From contig CADCNQ010000023.1 of assembly GCA_902802815.1 (NCBI GenBank), positions 1 to 45,111 of the forward strand: a DNA stretch of 45,111 nucleotides, in the 5' to 3' direction. Within the stretch, counting starts at the first letter, position 1, and each line of letters begins with the position of its first letter. The position numbers and the translations under genes were made by a program. The notes beneath the pieces are model-generated. The model did no database searches. It worked only from the letters and a program-made list of their open reading frames with translations, and was not told where the DNA came from. Below, one piece after another: positions 35,920-42,632 of this stretch. This DNA is from an uncultured Bacteroidales bacterium. GTDB lineage: Bacteria > Bacteroidota > Bacteroidia > Bacteroidales > Bacteroidaceae.

Positions 35920-38169
35920 ATGAACGTAATTACAAAGACCGTCTCACTGCCCGATGGAAGAACCATCACCATTGAGACCGGTAAATTGGCCAAACAAGCC
36001 GATGGTGCCGTTATGTTGCGTATGAACAACACCGTGCTCCTGGCCACTGTTTGCGGTGCCAAGGACGCAGTTCCCGGCACAGATTTCATGCCTTTGCAGG
36101 TAGAGTATCGTGAGAAGTACAGCGCAGCCGGACGTTTCCCCGGCGGTTTCACCAAGCGCGAGGGTAAGGCCAACGACGATGAGATTCTCACCTGTCGTCT
36201 CGTGGACCGCGCCCTGCGTCCTCTCTTCCCCAGCAACTACCATGCCGAGGTTTATGTCAATGTTATTCTTTTCTCTGCCGATGGCGTGGATATGCCCGAT
36301 GCATTGGCAGGTTTTGCCGCCAGCGCCGCTCTGAGCTGCAGCGACATCCCCTGGGATGGTCCCATCAGTGAGGTGCGTGTGGCACGCATAAACGGAGAGT
36401 ATGTCATCAACCCCACCTTCGATCAGCTCAAGCAGGCCGACATGGATCTCATGGTAGGTGCCACTGAGGAGAACATCATGATGGTTGAGGGCGAGATGAA
36501 GGAGGTGCAGGAGAGCGACCTTCTGGCTGCCCTCAAGGCTGCCCACGAGGCCATCAAGCCCATGTGCCGTCTGCAGAAGGAGATGGCCAAGGAGCTCGGC
36601 ACCGACGTGAAGCGCGAGTACTGCCACGAGGTGAACGACGAGGAGCTCCGCGAGGAGGTGAAGCAGAAGTGCTACCAGCCCGCTTACGATGTCACCAAGC
36701 AGGCGCTCGAGAAGCACCAGCGCGCCGAGGCATTCGAGAAGATTCGCGAGGACTTCAAACTGGAGTACGCCGCTGCCCACAGCGAGCTCTCCGATGAGGA
36801 ACTTGAGGAGAAGAACGCCCTTGTGGACCGCTACTACCACGATGTGGAGCGCGATGCCATGCGTCGCTGCATCCTCGACGAGGGTATCCGTCTCGACGGC
36901 CGTAAGACCACCGACATCCGCCCCATCTGGTGCGAGGTGAGTCCTCTGCCCATGCCTCACGGTTCGGCTATCTTCACCCGCGGTGAGACACAGTCTCTTG
37001 CCACCACCACTCTGGGCACCAAGCTCGACGAGAAGATGGTGGACGATGTGCTCGACAAGAGCTACATGCGTTTCCTCCTTCACTACAACTTCCCTCCCTT
37101 CTCCACCGGTGAGGCCAAGGCTCAGCGCGGCGTAGGCCGTCGCGAGATCGGTCACGGCCATCTGGCATGGCGCGGTCTGAAGGGTCAGATTCCTGCCGAC
37201 TATCCTTACACCGTCCGCGTGGTGAGCGACATCCTTGAGAGCAATGGTTCCTCTTCCATGGCCACCGTCTGCGCAGGCTGTCTCTCCCTGATGGATGCCG
37301 GTGTACCCCTTAAGAACCCCGTGAGCGGCATCGCCATGGGTCTCATCAAGAACCCCGGTGAGGACAAGTACGCTGTGCTCAGCGACATCCTCGGCGACGA
37401 GGACCACCTGGGCGATATGGACTTCAAGACCACCGGCACCCCCAACGGTCTCACGGCCACTCAGATGGATATCAAGTGCGACGGTCTCTCCTACGAGATT
37501 CTCGAGAAGGCTCTCATGCAGGCCAAGGCCGGCCGTGAGCATATCCTCGGTGAGATGCTGAAGGTGCTGCCCGCACCCCGTCCCGAACTCAAGCCCCATG
37601 TGCCCCGCATCGAGCAGCTCATCATCCCGAAGGAGTTCATCGGTGCAGTCATCGGCCCCGGCGGTAAGATTATCCAGGGCATGCAGGAGGAGACCGGTGC
37701 CATCATCACCATCGACGAGGAAGACGGTGTGGGCAAGGTGCAGGTCAGCGGCAGCGACAAGTCGTGCATCGATGCTGCTCTGGCCAAGATACGTGCCATT
37801 GTTGCCATCCCCGAGGTCGGTGAGGTCTATGAGGGCGTTGTGCGTTCCATCATGCCTTACGGTGCCTTCGTCGAATTCATGCCCGGCAAGGACGGTCTGC
37901 TCCACATCAGCGAGATTGAGTGGAAGCGTCTGGAGACTGTTGAGGAGTCAGGCCTGAAGGAAGGCGACAAGATACAGGTGAAACTTCTGGAGATTGACCC
38001 CAAGACGGGCAAGTACAAGCTCTCCCACCGCGTGCTCATCGAGAAGCCCGAGGGCTATGTGGAGCGTGAGCGCCGTCCCCGTCCCGAGCGCCGTCCCCGT
38101 CCTGAGCGCCGTCCCCGTCCCGAGCGCGGCGGCTATCGCGAAGAGGAGTCTTCCTCCGATGAGGAGTAA
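35920..38169 (+). CDS. pnp: Polynucleotide phosphorylase
   Basis: 749 residues. Two RNase PH domains flank a helical domain; the second holds [14 protein letters not shown] and the catalytic GDMDFK region. KH domain near 568-625 ([15 protein letters not shown]), S1 domain near 633-705 ([20 protein letters not shown]). The tail (about 715-749) has three RRPRPE hexads and an acidic Ser/Glu end, unlike the classical enzyme. Degrades RNA 3' to 5' with phosphate. Codon use is strongly biased (GCC, AAG, CGT/CGC), as in highly expressed genes. Confidence 0.97.
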   Translation: MNVITKTVSLPDGRTITIETGKLAKQADGAVMLRMNNTVLLATVCGAKDAVPGTDFMPLQVEYREKYSAAGRFPGGFTKREGKANDDEILTCRLVDRALRPLFPSNYHAEVYVNVILFSADGVDMPDALAGFAASAALSCSDIPWDGPISEVRVARINGEYVINPTFDQLKQADMDLMVGATEENIMMVEGEMKEVQESDLLAALKAAHEAIKPMCRLQKEMAKELGTDVKREYCHEVNDEELREEVKQKCYQPAYDVTKQALEKHQRAEAFEKIREDFKLEYAAAHSELSDEELEEKNALVDRYYHDVERDAMRRCILDEGIRLDGRKTTDIRPIWCEVSPLPMPHGSAIFTRGETQSLATTTLGTKLDEKMVDDVLDKSYMRFLLHYNFPPFSTGEAKAQRGVGRREIGHGHLAWRGLKGQIPADYPYTVRVVSDILESNGSSSMATVCAGCLSLMDAGVPLKNPVSGIAMGLIKNPGEDKYAVLSDILGDEDHLGDMDFKTTGTPNGLTATQMDIKCDGLSYEILEKALMQAKAGREHILGEMLKVLPAPRPELKPHVPRIEQLIIPKEFIGAVIGPGGKIIQGMQEETGAIITIDEEDGVGKVQVSGSDKSCIDAALAKIRAIVAIPEVGEVYEGVVRSIMPYGAFVEFMPGKDGLLHISEIEWKRLETVEESGLKEGDKIQVKLLEIDPKTGKYKLSHRVLIEKPEGYVERERRPRPERRPRPERRPRPERGGYREEESSSDEE

Positions 38170-38196
38170 ATCTTTTACAGATTACAGATATGATGA

Positions 38197-38229
38197 ATGG
38201 GAGTCGGCAACGGCTCCCATTTTTCTTTG
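38197..38229 (+). terminator. Rho-independent terminator of pnp
   Basis: ATGGGAGTCG and CGGCTCCCAT form a 10-bp stem (one G-T pair) closed by a GCAA tetraloop and followed by a T-rich run, 27 nt after the pnp stop. Confidence 0.9.
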
Positions 38230-38267
38230 GCACAAGATTTCGATGTCGCAAATGTCGCAAGAACAGT

Positions 38268-38302
38268 AAAAGCCACCTCACGCAATTTGTGAAGTGGCTT
38301 TT
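38268..38302. terminator. Hairpin, identical copy 1
   Basis: AAAAGCCACCTCAC pairs with GTGAAGTGGCTTTT around GCAATTT, one mismatch. It lies 43 nt beyond the original 3' end of the PIN toxin gene. The same 35 bases occur exactly at 39234-39268. Confidence 0.85.
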
Positions 38303-38344
38303 GAGCTTTAGTCCTTAGTCTTTGTCTTTAGACTCCTACATACA

Positions 38345-38758
38345 TCATTCTTCCTGCATCTCCATGACAATTCTAATGAAATCTGCAGGACTAATGACTT
38401 TGGGTGTTTGAGGGTAATGTTTCTAGTTGCCGGTGACCAGAAAAGAATCGTCGGCACTCAGGGAAACTTCATAAAACACCCTGTCATCCTCATCTGGCAT
38501 CATATCCGGGAAGGGCGTTCATGAGGTTTCTATTCCATGTTCCGTGATATACGAAATAAGTGCATCCGCAACTCCAGGCACAAGTTTAAATTTAGTGCGA
38601 TGCAACACTTCCTGATATTCTTCAATGATACTGCTGTCATACAATGGCGTAAATCCCCCATCAAGCAACAGGCTCACAACCTTTGCCGTAGCAGACAAAG
38701 AATTATGAGTTATAAGGGCCGACACCAACACGTTGGTATCAATCACAGCGTATATCAT
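38345..38758 (-). pseudogene. PIN-domain toxin gene interrupted by two in-frame stop codons
   Basis: The intact N-terminal 79 residues carry the PIN motif VIDTNVLVSAL and a conserved Glu in IIEEYQEVL. A TGA (38519-38521) ends the frame, but translation of the same frame continues as family sequence, with DDRVFYEVSLSADDSFLVTGN, then a TAG (38423-38425), then KHYPQTPKVISPADFIRIV and a final stop at 38345. Read through, the length (137 residues) fits PIN toxins of this family. The lost part holds later metal-binding acids, so the toxin is probably dead. Its start overlaps the antitoxin stop. Confidence 0.85.
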
Positions 38759-39051
38759 ACGTTTGCCTTCCTTTTGCGGAGTTCTTCCCTTGCTTCACGT
38801 ATCTCCTCGTTGATTTCTTCCAGCGAGAGTTCCTGTTCTTTGCTGGATTCTGCAGTTCTTCTTTGCTGCACGAACAGTTCCGACGCACTGGCGGAACCTT
38901 TGATAGTGAAAGGAATGCTGCGACTCCTGACTACTGCTTTCACAAAGATGTTAAATGCAGTATTAGCACTCATGCCAAACTGTTCGCAGAGTGCATCAAA
39001 CTGTGACTTCATTTCTGAGTCCAACCTTACTGTTACTGCCGATTGTGCCAT
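38755..39051 (-). CDS. RelB/DinJ-family antitoxin
   Basis: 98 residues. An N-terminal ribbon-helix-helix (SAVTVRLDSEMKSQFDALCEQ, then GMSANTAFNIFVKAVV) binds DNA and a charged C-terminal helix (about 68-98) would hold the toxin. The pairing with a PIN toxin, overlapping by ATGA, is common in Bacteroidetes. It appears intact although its toxin gene is broken, so it may persist as a solo repressor. Confidence 0.88.
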   Translation of the reverse strand: MAQSAVTVRLDSEMKSQFDALCEQFGMSANTAFNIFVKAVVRSRSIPFTIKGSASASELFVQQRRTAESSKEQELSLEEINEEIREAREELRKRKANV

Positions 39052-39106
39052 ACTCTTTTGCTAAAATTAGTGTCACCATGAATGCAATATGCAATCATTT
39101 CGAAGG

Positions 39107-39138
39107 CAAAAGTACAAACACATCTTGAAACTTCCAAA
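39107..39138 (-). promoter_or_regulatory. Promoter of the RelB-PIN operon
   Basis: Minus-strand -7 TACTTTTG (39107-39114) and -33 TTTG (39135-39138) are 20 nt apart, a good Bacteroidetes promoter. Confidence 0.7.
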
Positions 39139-39233
39139 TAATCTCGGACATTTTTATTCCAAGAAGATGAATTTTGTGTTCATTTGTGCGTTAATGAAGC
39201 ATTATCAGGCAAAAAGATTGCACGGAAACAAGC

Positions 39234-39268
39234 AAAAGCCACCTCACGCAATTTGTGAAGTGGCTTTT
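39234..39268. terminator. Hairpin, identical copy 2
   Basis: Exact 35-base copy of 38268-38302. It lies 68 nt past the stop of the 39336 lipoprotein gene, which it probably terminates. Confidence 0.85.
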
Positions 39269-39335
39269 ATTAGTAGACAAGTAGTTGTCGTCTTTCGTCT
39301 ATAGTCTCTAAACTTTAAACTTTAACCGTTATCAA

Positions 39336-39782
39336 TTAGGGCTCTTCGCAGTCCTGGAAGATGTGGGCACCACTGTCAAAAGCTGAGTCGAATATTTTGA
39401 AACACCTCTTCTTTCCTGTGGTGTTGGGAGAGAGAGTAATACTGACTCCAAGATATTTGCCATCGGCTTTACTGCCAACGGGAGCTATAACAATCCCTTC
39501 GCCAGTAAGAACGTCTTTCTCATTTGTGGTATTGACCTTTTCCCATGAGCCTGTAGGTTGAGGAACGTTTCCCAGACCGTATTCCCAAGGAGCAGTATAT
39601 ACGTTATCGTAAATAACAATGCCTTTGCGCCAAACCACATTTACAGTTCCGCCCTCTGCCGAAACATGGCCCTCGTAAGGATATGTAATGTTGAACATAT
39701 CCACATCACCTTCTCTATCATCACCGCAACTTGTCATGGTCAGTGTCAGCAAGGACACGAATAAGAACATTAATTTTTTCAT
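39336..39782 (-). CDS. Lipoprotein with BACON-like domain
   Basis: 148 residues from the ATG at 39782. Signal peptide with TMTSC lipobox (Cys19), followed by acidic GDDREGD. The VSAEGGTVNVVW segment is the usual opening of BACON and related Ig-like folds in Bacteroidetes, and the alternating-strand C-terminus ends in a Cys-containing strand. Probably a small surface or periplasmic binding protein. Its promoter carries a double LytTR-type operator. Confidence 0.75.
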   Translation of the reverse strand: MKKLMFLFVSLLTLTMTSCGDDREGDVDMFNITYPYEGHVSAEGGTVNVVWRKGIVIYDNVYTAPWEYGLGNVPQPTGSWEKVNTTNEKDVLTGEGIVIAPVGSKADGKYLGVSITLSPNTTGKKRCFKIFDSAFDSGAHIFQDCEEP

Positions 39783-39811
39783 AGCTTTTGTCATTTTTAT
39801 GATTTACACCG

Positions 39812-39819
39812 CAAAAGTA
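39812..39819 (-). promoter_or_regulatory. -7 promoter element of the 39336 lipoprotein gene
   Basis: Minus-strand TACTTTTG, 29 nt before the start. No TTTG at the -33 position, which suggests an activator is needed. Confidence 0.65.
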
Positions 39820-39840
39820 CGGCATTTTTTTTCATTAGTC

Positions 39841-39880
39841 ACTTGTCAGATTAACGGATAAACTTGTCAGATTAACGGAT
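39841..39880 (-). promoter_or_regulatory. LytTR-type double operator
   Basis: ACTTGTCAGATTAACGGAT is present twice (39841-39859, 39862-39880), exactly 21 bp apart. On the minus strand each holds TCCGTTAAT (39850-39858, 39871-39879), which fits the published LytTR half-site pattern [TA][AC][CA]GTTN[AG][TG] at every position, with the required 12-bp spacer. It lies just upstream of a -7 element that lacks a -33 box. Confidence 0.75.
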
Positions 39881-39910
39881 TTTGCATTTTTTAACACGCC
39901 AAATTGCAGA

Positions 39911-40030
39911 TTACCGCTGCCTCTCTTGTTTTTGAATTAGTTCACTCTCTTCCACATCATTGCTGCAAGCGCTGAAAGTGGTGATGGCAAGAAACGCTGC
40001 CATCGAAATGTAAATGAATTTCTTTTTCAT
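39911..40030 (-). CDS. 39-residue small lipoprotein
   Basis: Short gene: start ATG at 40028-40030, stop TAA at 39911-39913. Lys-rich n-region MKKKFIY, hydrophobic core, and lipobox TFSAC (Cys22), leaving a mature lipopeptide of only 18 residues (CSNDVEESELIQKQERQR). A -7 element lies 45 nt upstream and an ACACAAAAGTGT operator 24 nt further on, the same spacing as at the GNAT-gene promoter. It could be a signal peptide precursor, a surface tag, or a substrate of the neighbouring E1-like enzyme. No named family is known to me. Confidence 0.75.
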   Translation of the reverse strand: MKKKFIYISMAAFLAITTFSACSNDVEESELIQKQERQR

Positions 40031-40074
40031 AAATATATATAATTAAAATAGGTGTATTACAACCATTGACAGCG

Positions 40075-40082
40075 CAAAGGTA
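40075..40082 (-). promoter_or_regulatory. -7 promoter element of the small lipoprotein gene
   Basis: Minus-strand TACCTTTG; no TTTG 19-21 nt upstream. An operator is centred 34 bp upstream of the element's centre, about -42 relative to the likely transcription start. Confidence 0.75.
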
Positions 40083-40094
40083 GATATTTATTCA

Positions 40095-40138
40095 CATATC
40101 CCCTTGACACAAAAGTGTATTTGTGCCAGGGGGATATG
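40095..40138. repeat. 19-bp inverted repeat enclosing an operator
   Basis: CATATCCCCTTGACACAAA (40095-40113) pairs with 40120-40138 around the six bases AGTGTA, with one G-T pair and one mismatch. The operator 40107-40118 overlaps its left arm and loop. It may also act as the terminator of the GNAT gene, whose stop lies 24 nt away. Confidence 0.8.
40107..40118. promoter_or_regulatory. Operator copy 1, ACACAAAAGTGT
   Basis: 12-bp dyad (ACAC-AAAA-GTGT), ending 24 nt before the small lipoprotein's -7 element. Confidence 0.75.
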
Positions 40139-40145
40139 AAATTTC

Positions 40146-40157
40146 ACACTTTTGTGT
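40146..40157. promoter_or_regulatory. Operator copy 2, inverted
   Basis: ACACTTTTGTGT, reverse complement of the other copies. Centred 73 bp from the centre of the small lipoprotein's -7 element, the same distance as operator 3 to the LuxR-gene -7 element. Confidence 0.7.
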
Positions 40158-40161
40158 AGGG

Positions 40162-40788
40162 CTATGAGGCTTCTTTCAGACTTTTATGCCTATTATAGAA
40201 ATCTATAAGACCGCTTTTTGACGAGTAAAGTGGCACAGTGTCTGATGCGAGATACTGAATCGGCTTGTCTAAGGCAATGGTCTGAATGCCCAATGCATTG
40301 ACAACCCTCACCAGTTTACTGTCTGTCTCGGCAATCATATAACTGTTGGTGTCTTTGATTATGGGTTCGATGGCAAGTGTCATCAAGATCTTAAAGATGT
40401 TTAATGTTGAGATGCCGGCATGCGAATCTATGGCAAACCTGCCGACATGCCAGTAGGAACGTGACTTCTCATCACCAAGCCTTTCTAATGGGTTAATGTT
40501 GAAAAGTTCTTCAATAGGCAGTGAGTCCTTTTTGTTCCACTTAAACACTCGGATAGAGCCGATTAGTTTTCCTTGTAAGTCTCTAACGATAAAGATATGG
40601 GAACGCTTGCTGTAACGAAGTTCCTCATGATACACGTGGCGTATTTCCTGGGTCATATCAATATCCTCGCAACACGACGTGTGGTGCTTGTAATTCTCAC
40701 TTACGACAAACTCGGAAAGTTCCATCAGACACTCCTCACCCACTTTGTAAATACAATAATTTTTATTCGATAAAATAATCTTTTCCAT
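40162..40788 (-). CDS. GNAT-fold protein resembling N-acyl-amino-acid / acyl-homoserine-lactone synthases
   Basis: 208 residues from the ATG at 40788. The order of features matches the FeeM/LuxI branch of GNAT enzymes, which join an acyl chain from acyl-ACP or CoA to an amino acid or SAM: an N-terminal YHEELRYSKRSH region, VRDLQGKLIGSIRV (68-81), LPIEELF (90-96), WHVGRFAID (113-121) as the SRFAV-type strand, and C-terminal ALGIQTIALDKPIQYL (165-180) followed by VPLY. The product is unknown. Its promoter has an operator at the geometry of a LuxR-activated gene. A plain GNAT acetyltransferase is the main alternative. Confidence 0.65.
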   Translation of the reverse strand: MEKIILSNKNYCIYKVGEECLMELSEFVVSENYKHHTSCCEDIDMTQEIRHVYHEELRYSKRSHIFIVRDLQGKLIGSIRVFKWNKKDSLPIEELFNINPLERLGDEKSRSYWHVGRFAIDSHAGISTLNIFKILMTLAIEPIIKDTNSYMIAETDSKLVRVVNALGIQTIALDKPIQYLASDTVPLYSSKSGLIDFYNRHKSLKEAS

Positions 40789-40804
40789 AATAGTTTTTTT
40801 TAGA

Positions 40805-40812
40805 CAAAAATA
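40805..40812 (-). promoter_or_regulatory. -7 promoter element of the GNAT gene
   Basis: Minus-strand TATTTTTG; no TTTG at -33. Operator 3 ends 24 nt upstream, exactly as at the small lipoprotein. The expected leader is only about 10 nt. Confidence 0.65.
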
Positions 40813-40836
40813 CAAACAAAAAATGGCTTCCCTTAT

Positions 40837-40848
40837 ACACAAAAGTGT
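40837..40848. promoter_or_regulatory. Operator copy 3, ACACAAAAGTGT
   Basis: It lies between the divergent GNAT and LuxR-type genes. Centre-to-centre it is 34 bp from the GNAT -7 element and 73 bp from the LuxR-gene -7 element. Flanks extend the match to TACACAAAAGTGTGAA. Confidence 0.75.
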
Positions 40849-40876
40849 GAATTTGGGGTACATGAAATAAAAAAGT

Positions 40877-41695
40877 ATGGATTTTAATGCTTTGCGTATA
40901 GAAAAAAACACTACCTTTACGCAAAGATTACAAAATATGAGCATACAAGTTGCAGATTTTTTTACCACAACAAATGCCGTTGGGAAAATCCGGGAGAGCG
41001 ACTATCGGGATGCGCAGTTCTTTATTAATGCGGCAAAATCTTTTGCAAGAAGCACACACCAATGCGTCTATGTCATCGACTACTTCAAGCAGGGATTCAT
41101 CTATGTGTCCGAGAGCCTGGCACACTTGTGTGGAAAGACATCTGAGGAAATTATGGATATGGGCTACGAACTCTACATCCGTCATGTGCCGTCGGAGGAG
41201 CTTGTCATGCTTACGGAAATTAACGAGACCGGGTTCAAGTTCTTCTATAATATCCCTGTGGAGGAGCGTATGAACTACATCATCACGTACGACTTTCATC
41301 TGGTTAATGACAAAAAGAAGATATTAATCCATCACCAGATTACTCCGCTGGCTCTCAACGAAGACGGCCGTGTGTGGCTGGCACTATGCACCATATCAAT
41401 GTCATCGCACAACATGCCTGGCAAAATCGTCATGCGAAAGGACGGCTGTGATGTGTATTATGAGTATAACATAAAATACAAGCGGTGGGAAGAGAAACGC
41501 ATGCTTGCATTAAATGATATTGAGAAGGATATCCTTCGTCTTTCGGCCCAAGGCTACACGATTGCGGATATCGCCAACCATCTCTTTAAATCAGTAGACA
41601 CTATCAAGGGGTACAAAAGGCTCTTATTTAAGAAGATGGATGTAAGAAACATCGCAGAGGCAGTTTCCACCGCCACGAACTACAGGATGCTGTAG
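40877..41695 (+). CDS. PAS-LuxR transcriptional regulator
   Basis: 272 residues from the ATG at 40877; an ATG at 40937 (residue 21) is the better start if the promoter at 40912-40919 is real. A PAS-like sensor domain covers about 60-175 (FKQGFIYVSESLAHLCGKTSEE is its N-cap region, split here by position) and the LuxR-type helix-turn-helix covers 211-265, with DILRLSAQGYTIADIANHLF, then SVDTIKGYKRLLFKKM. No receiver domain. It is divergent from the GNAT gene and the likely reader of the shared ACACAAAAGTGT sites, including its own. Convergent with the ThiF gene, 5 nt apart. Confidence 0.85.
   Translation: MDFNALRIEKNTTFTQRLQNMSIQVADFFTTTNAVGKIRESDYRDAQFFINAAKSFARSTHQCVYVIDYFKQGFIYVSESLAHLCGKTSEEIMDMGYELYIRHVPSEELVMLTEINETGFKFFYNIPVEERMNYIITYDFHLVNDKKKILIHHQITPLALNEDGRVWLALCTISMSSHNMPGKIVMRKDGCDVYYEYNIKYKRWEEKRMLALNDIEKDILRLSAQGYTIADIANHLFKSVDTIKGYKRLLFKKMDVRNIAEAVSTATNYRML
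40912..40919 (+). promoter_or_regulatory. Possible -7 element of the LuxR-type regulator gene
   Basis: TACCTTTA, one base off consensus, with TTTG 17 nt upstream (40891-40894). If real, translation starts at 40937. Confidence 0.5.
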
Positions 41696-41700
41696 AACTA

Positions 41701-42447
41701 TTATTCTCCCAATCTCAGCGAAGAAAGATAAAAGTCAGGGAAGCACTTTATACGTTTTCCTGTTGCGATACGATATATCGCCTCTACACACAGCCCTGCC
41801 ACAATCCATGAGGCGACAGCGAGCTGTGGAGGGGGAAGGGTCTTGTATTCCTTCTTATACTGCTCGATGATGTTGTCAAGCCACTTTTGTTCTGTGATGT
41901 TGCCAGAAACGTATTCTGCCATTTTCAGCTCAAATCCACGATATTCCCCGTCTGACAGTTCTGACACGCGATGACCGTCCGGATGGATGACCGTCAACAG
42001 GCCTGCCCATCCGAGATTATATGGGTGTAGCACATAAATTCCCTTTTCGGCACATAGCCTGTCGAATACAAATGGAATGTCGGATTTGAAATCCAAAGCA
42101 TTCACGGCAATATCGCAGTTGCATATCATTTCGCCGACATTGTTGCTATCTATAAAGTCTGCAACAAAGCGTACGTCAGCATAGGGATTTATCCTTTTAA
42201 GTCTGCGGGCCAGGCATTTCGCCTTATACTTTCCTATATCGTCATTTTCATAGTTCTGACGATTCAGATTACTGAGTTCCACCCTGTCGCCATCGACGAC
42301 GGTGATGCACTCAAACCCGAAACGCAGCGCACATTCCGCAATAATACTGCCAATCCCGGCACCTCCCAATAGGATGCGGAAGCGTTTTATCTGCTCTTGC
42401 TCCTCCTCGGAGAGATATATCCTGTTTCTGCTGTATCTTTCAATCAT
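41701..42447 (-). CDS. ThiF/MoeB-family E1-like adenylyltransferase
   Basis: 248 residues from the ATG at 42447, chosen because the family opens with RYSR (4-7). ATP-binding GGAGIGS (28-34), DGDRVELSNLNRQ with the Arg finger, GKYKA lysine, and ALDFKSD. Such enzymes adenylate the C-terminus of a small protein or peptide (ThiS, MoaD, MccA). The two CxxC zinc pairs of MoeB are absent. No ubiquitin-like partner is nearby; the 39-residue lipoprotein is the only small protein in the locus. An operator copy lies 75 nt upstream. It may modify a peptide or an acyl product; this is inference. Confidence 0.82.
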   Translation of the reverse strand: MIERYSRNRIYLSEEEQEQIKRFRILLGGAGIGSIIAECALRFGFECITVVDGDRVELSNLNRQNYENDDIGKYKAKCLARRLKRINPYADVRFVADFIDSNNVGEMICNCDIAVNALDFKSDIPFVFDRLCAEKGIYVLHPYNLGWAGLLTVIHPDGHRVSELSDGEYRGFELKMAEYVSGNITEQKWLDNIIEQYKKEYKTLPPPQLAVASWIVAGLCVEAIYRIATGKRIKCFPDFYLSSLRLGE

Positions 42448-42452
42448 GTGTG

Positions 42453-42483
42453 CAAAGGTAGCGTTTTTCCTGCAAATATCAAA
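42453..42483 (-). promoter_or_regulatory. Promoter of the ThiF-type gene
   Basis: -7 TACCTTTG (42453-42460) and -33 TTTG (42480-42483) are 19 nt apart. The -7 element ends 5 nt before the start codon, so the mRNA is expected to be nearly leaderless. Confidence 0.75.
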
Positions 42484-42521
42484 CAAAGAAAACCGGAATC
42501 TCCCTGCGAACACGAAAAAAT

Positions 42522-42533
42522 ACACAAAAGTGT
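42522..42533. promoter_or_regulatory. Operator copy 4, ACACAAAAGTGT
   Basis: Matches operator 3 over TACACAAAAGTGTG. Centred 71 bp from the centre of the ThiF-gene -7 element. Confidence 0.75.
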
Positions 42534-42632
42534 GTTTCTTCCGTCACAAGATGAGAATTTGTGTTTTTGTACGGGCAGAGAGCATTTTTTTTCGTACCTT
42601 CGCGGCCAAAATAGCCAAAAACAACAACAGTG

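Noticed and set aside
35944..37905. 653-codon open frame antisense to pnp
   Set aside because: Mirror of the strongly biased pnp codons; no start context or motif.
38345..38521. Frameshift in the PIN toxin gene
   Set aside because: A first look suggested a frameshift, but counting showed the downstream family sequence is in the same frame; only stop codons interrupt it.
38423..38521. Programmed read-through or stop-codon recoding in the PIN gene
   Set aside because: Two different stops (TGA and TAG) without visible recoding signals fit decay better.
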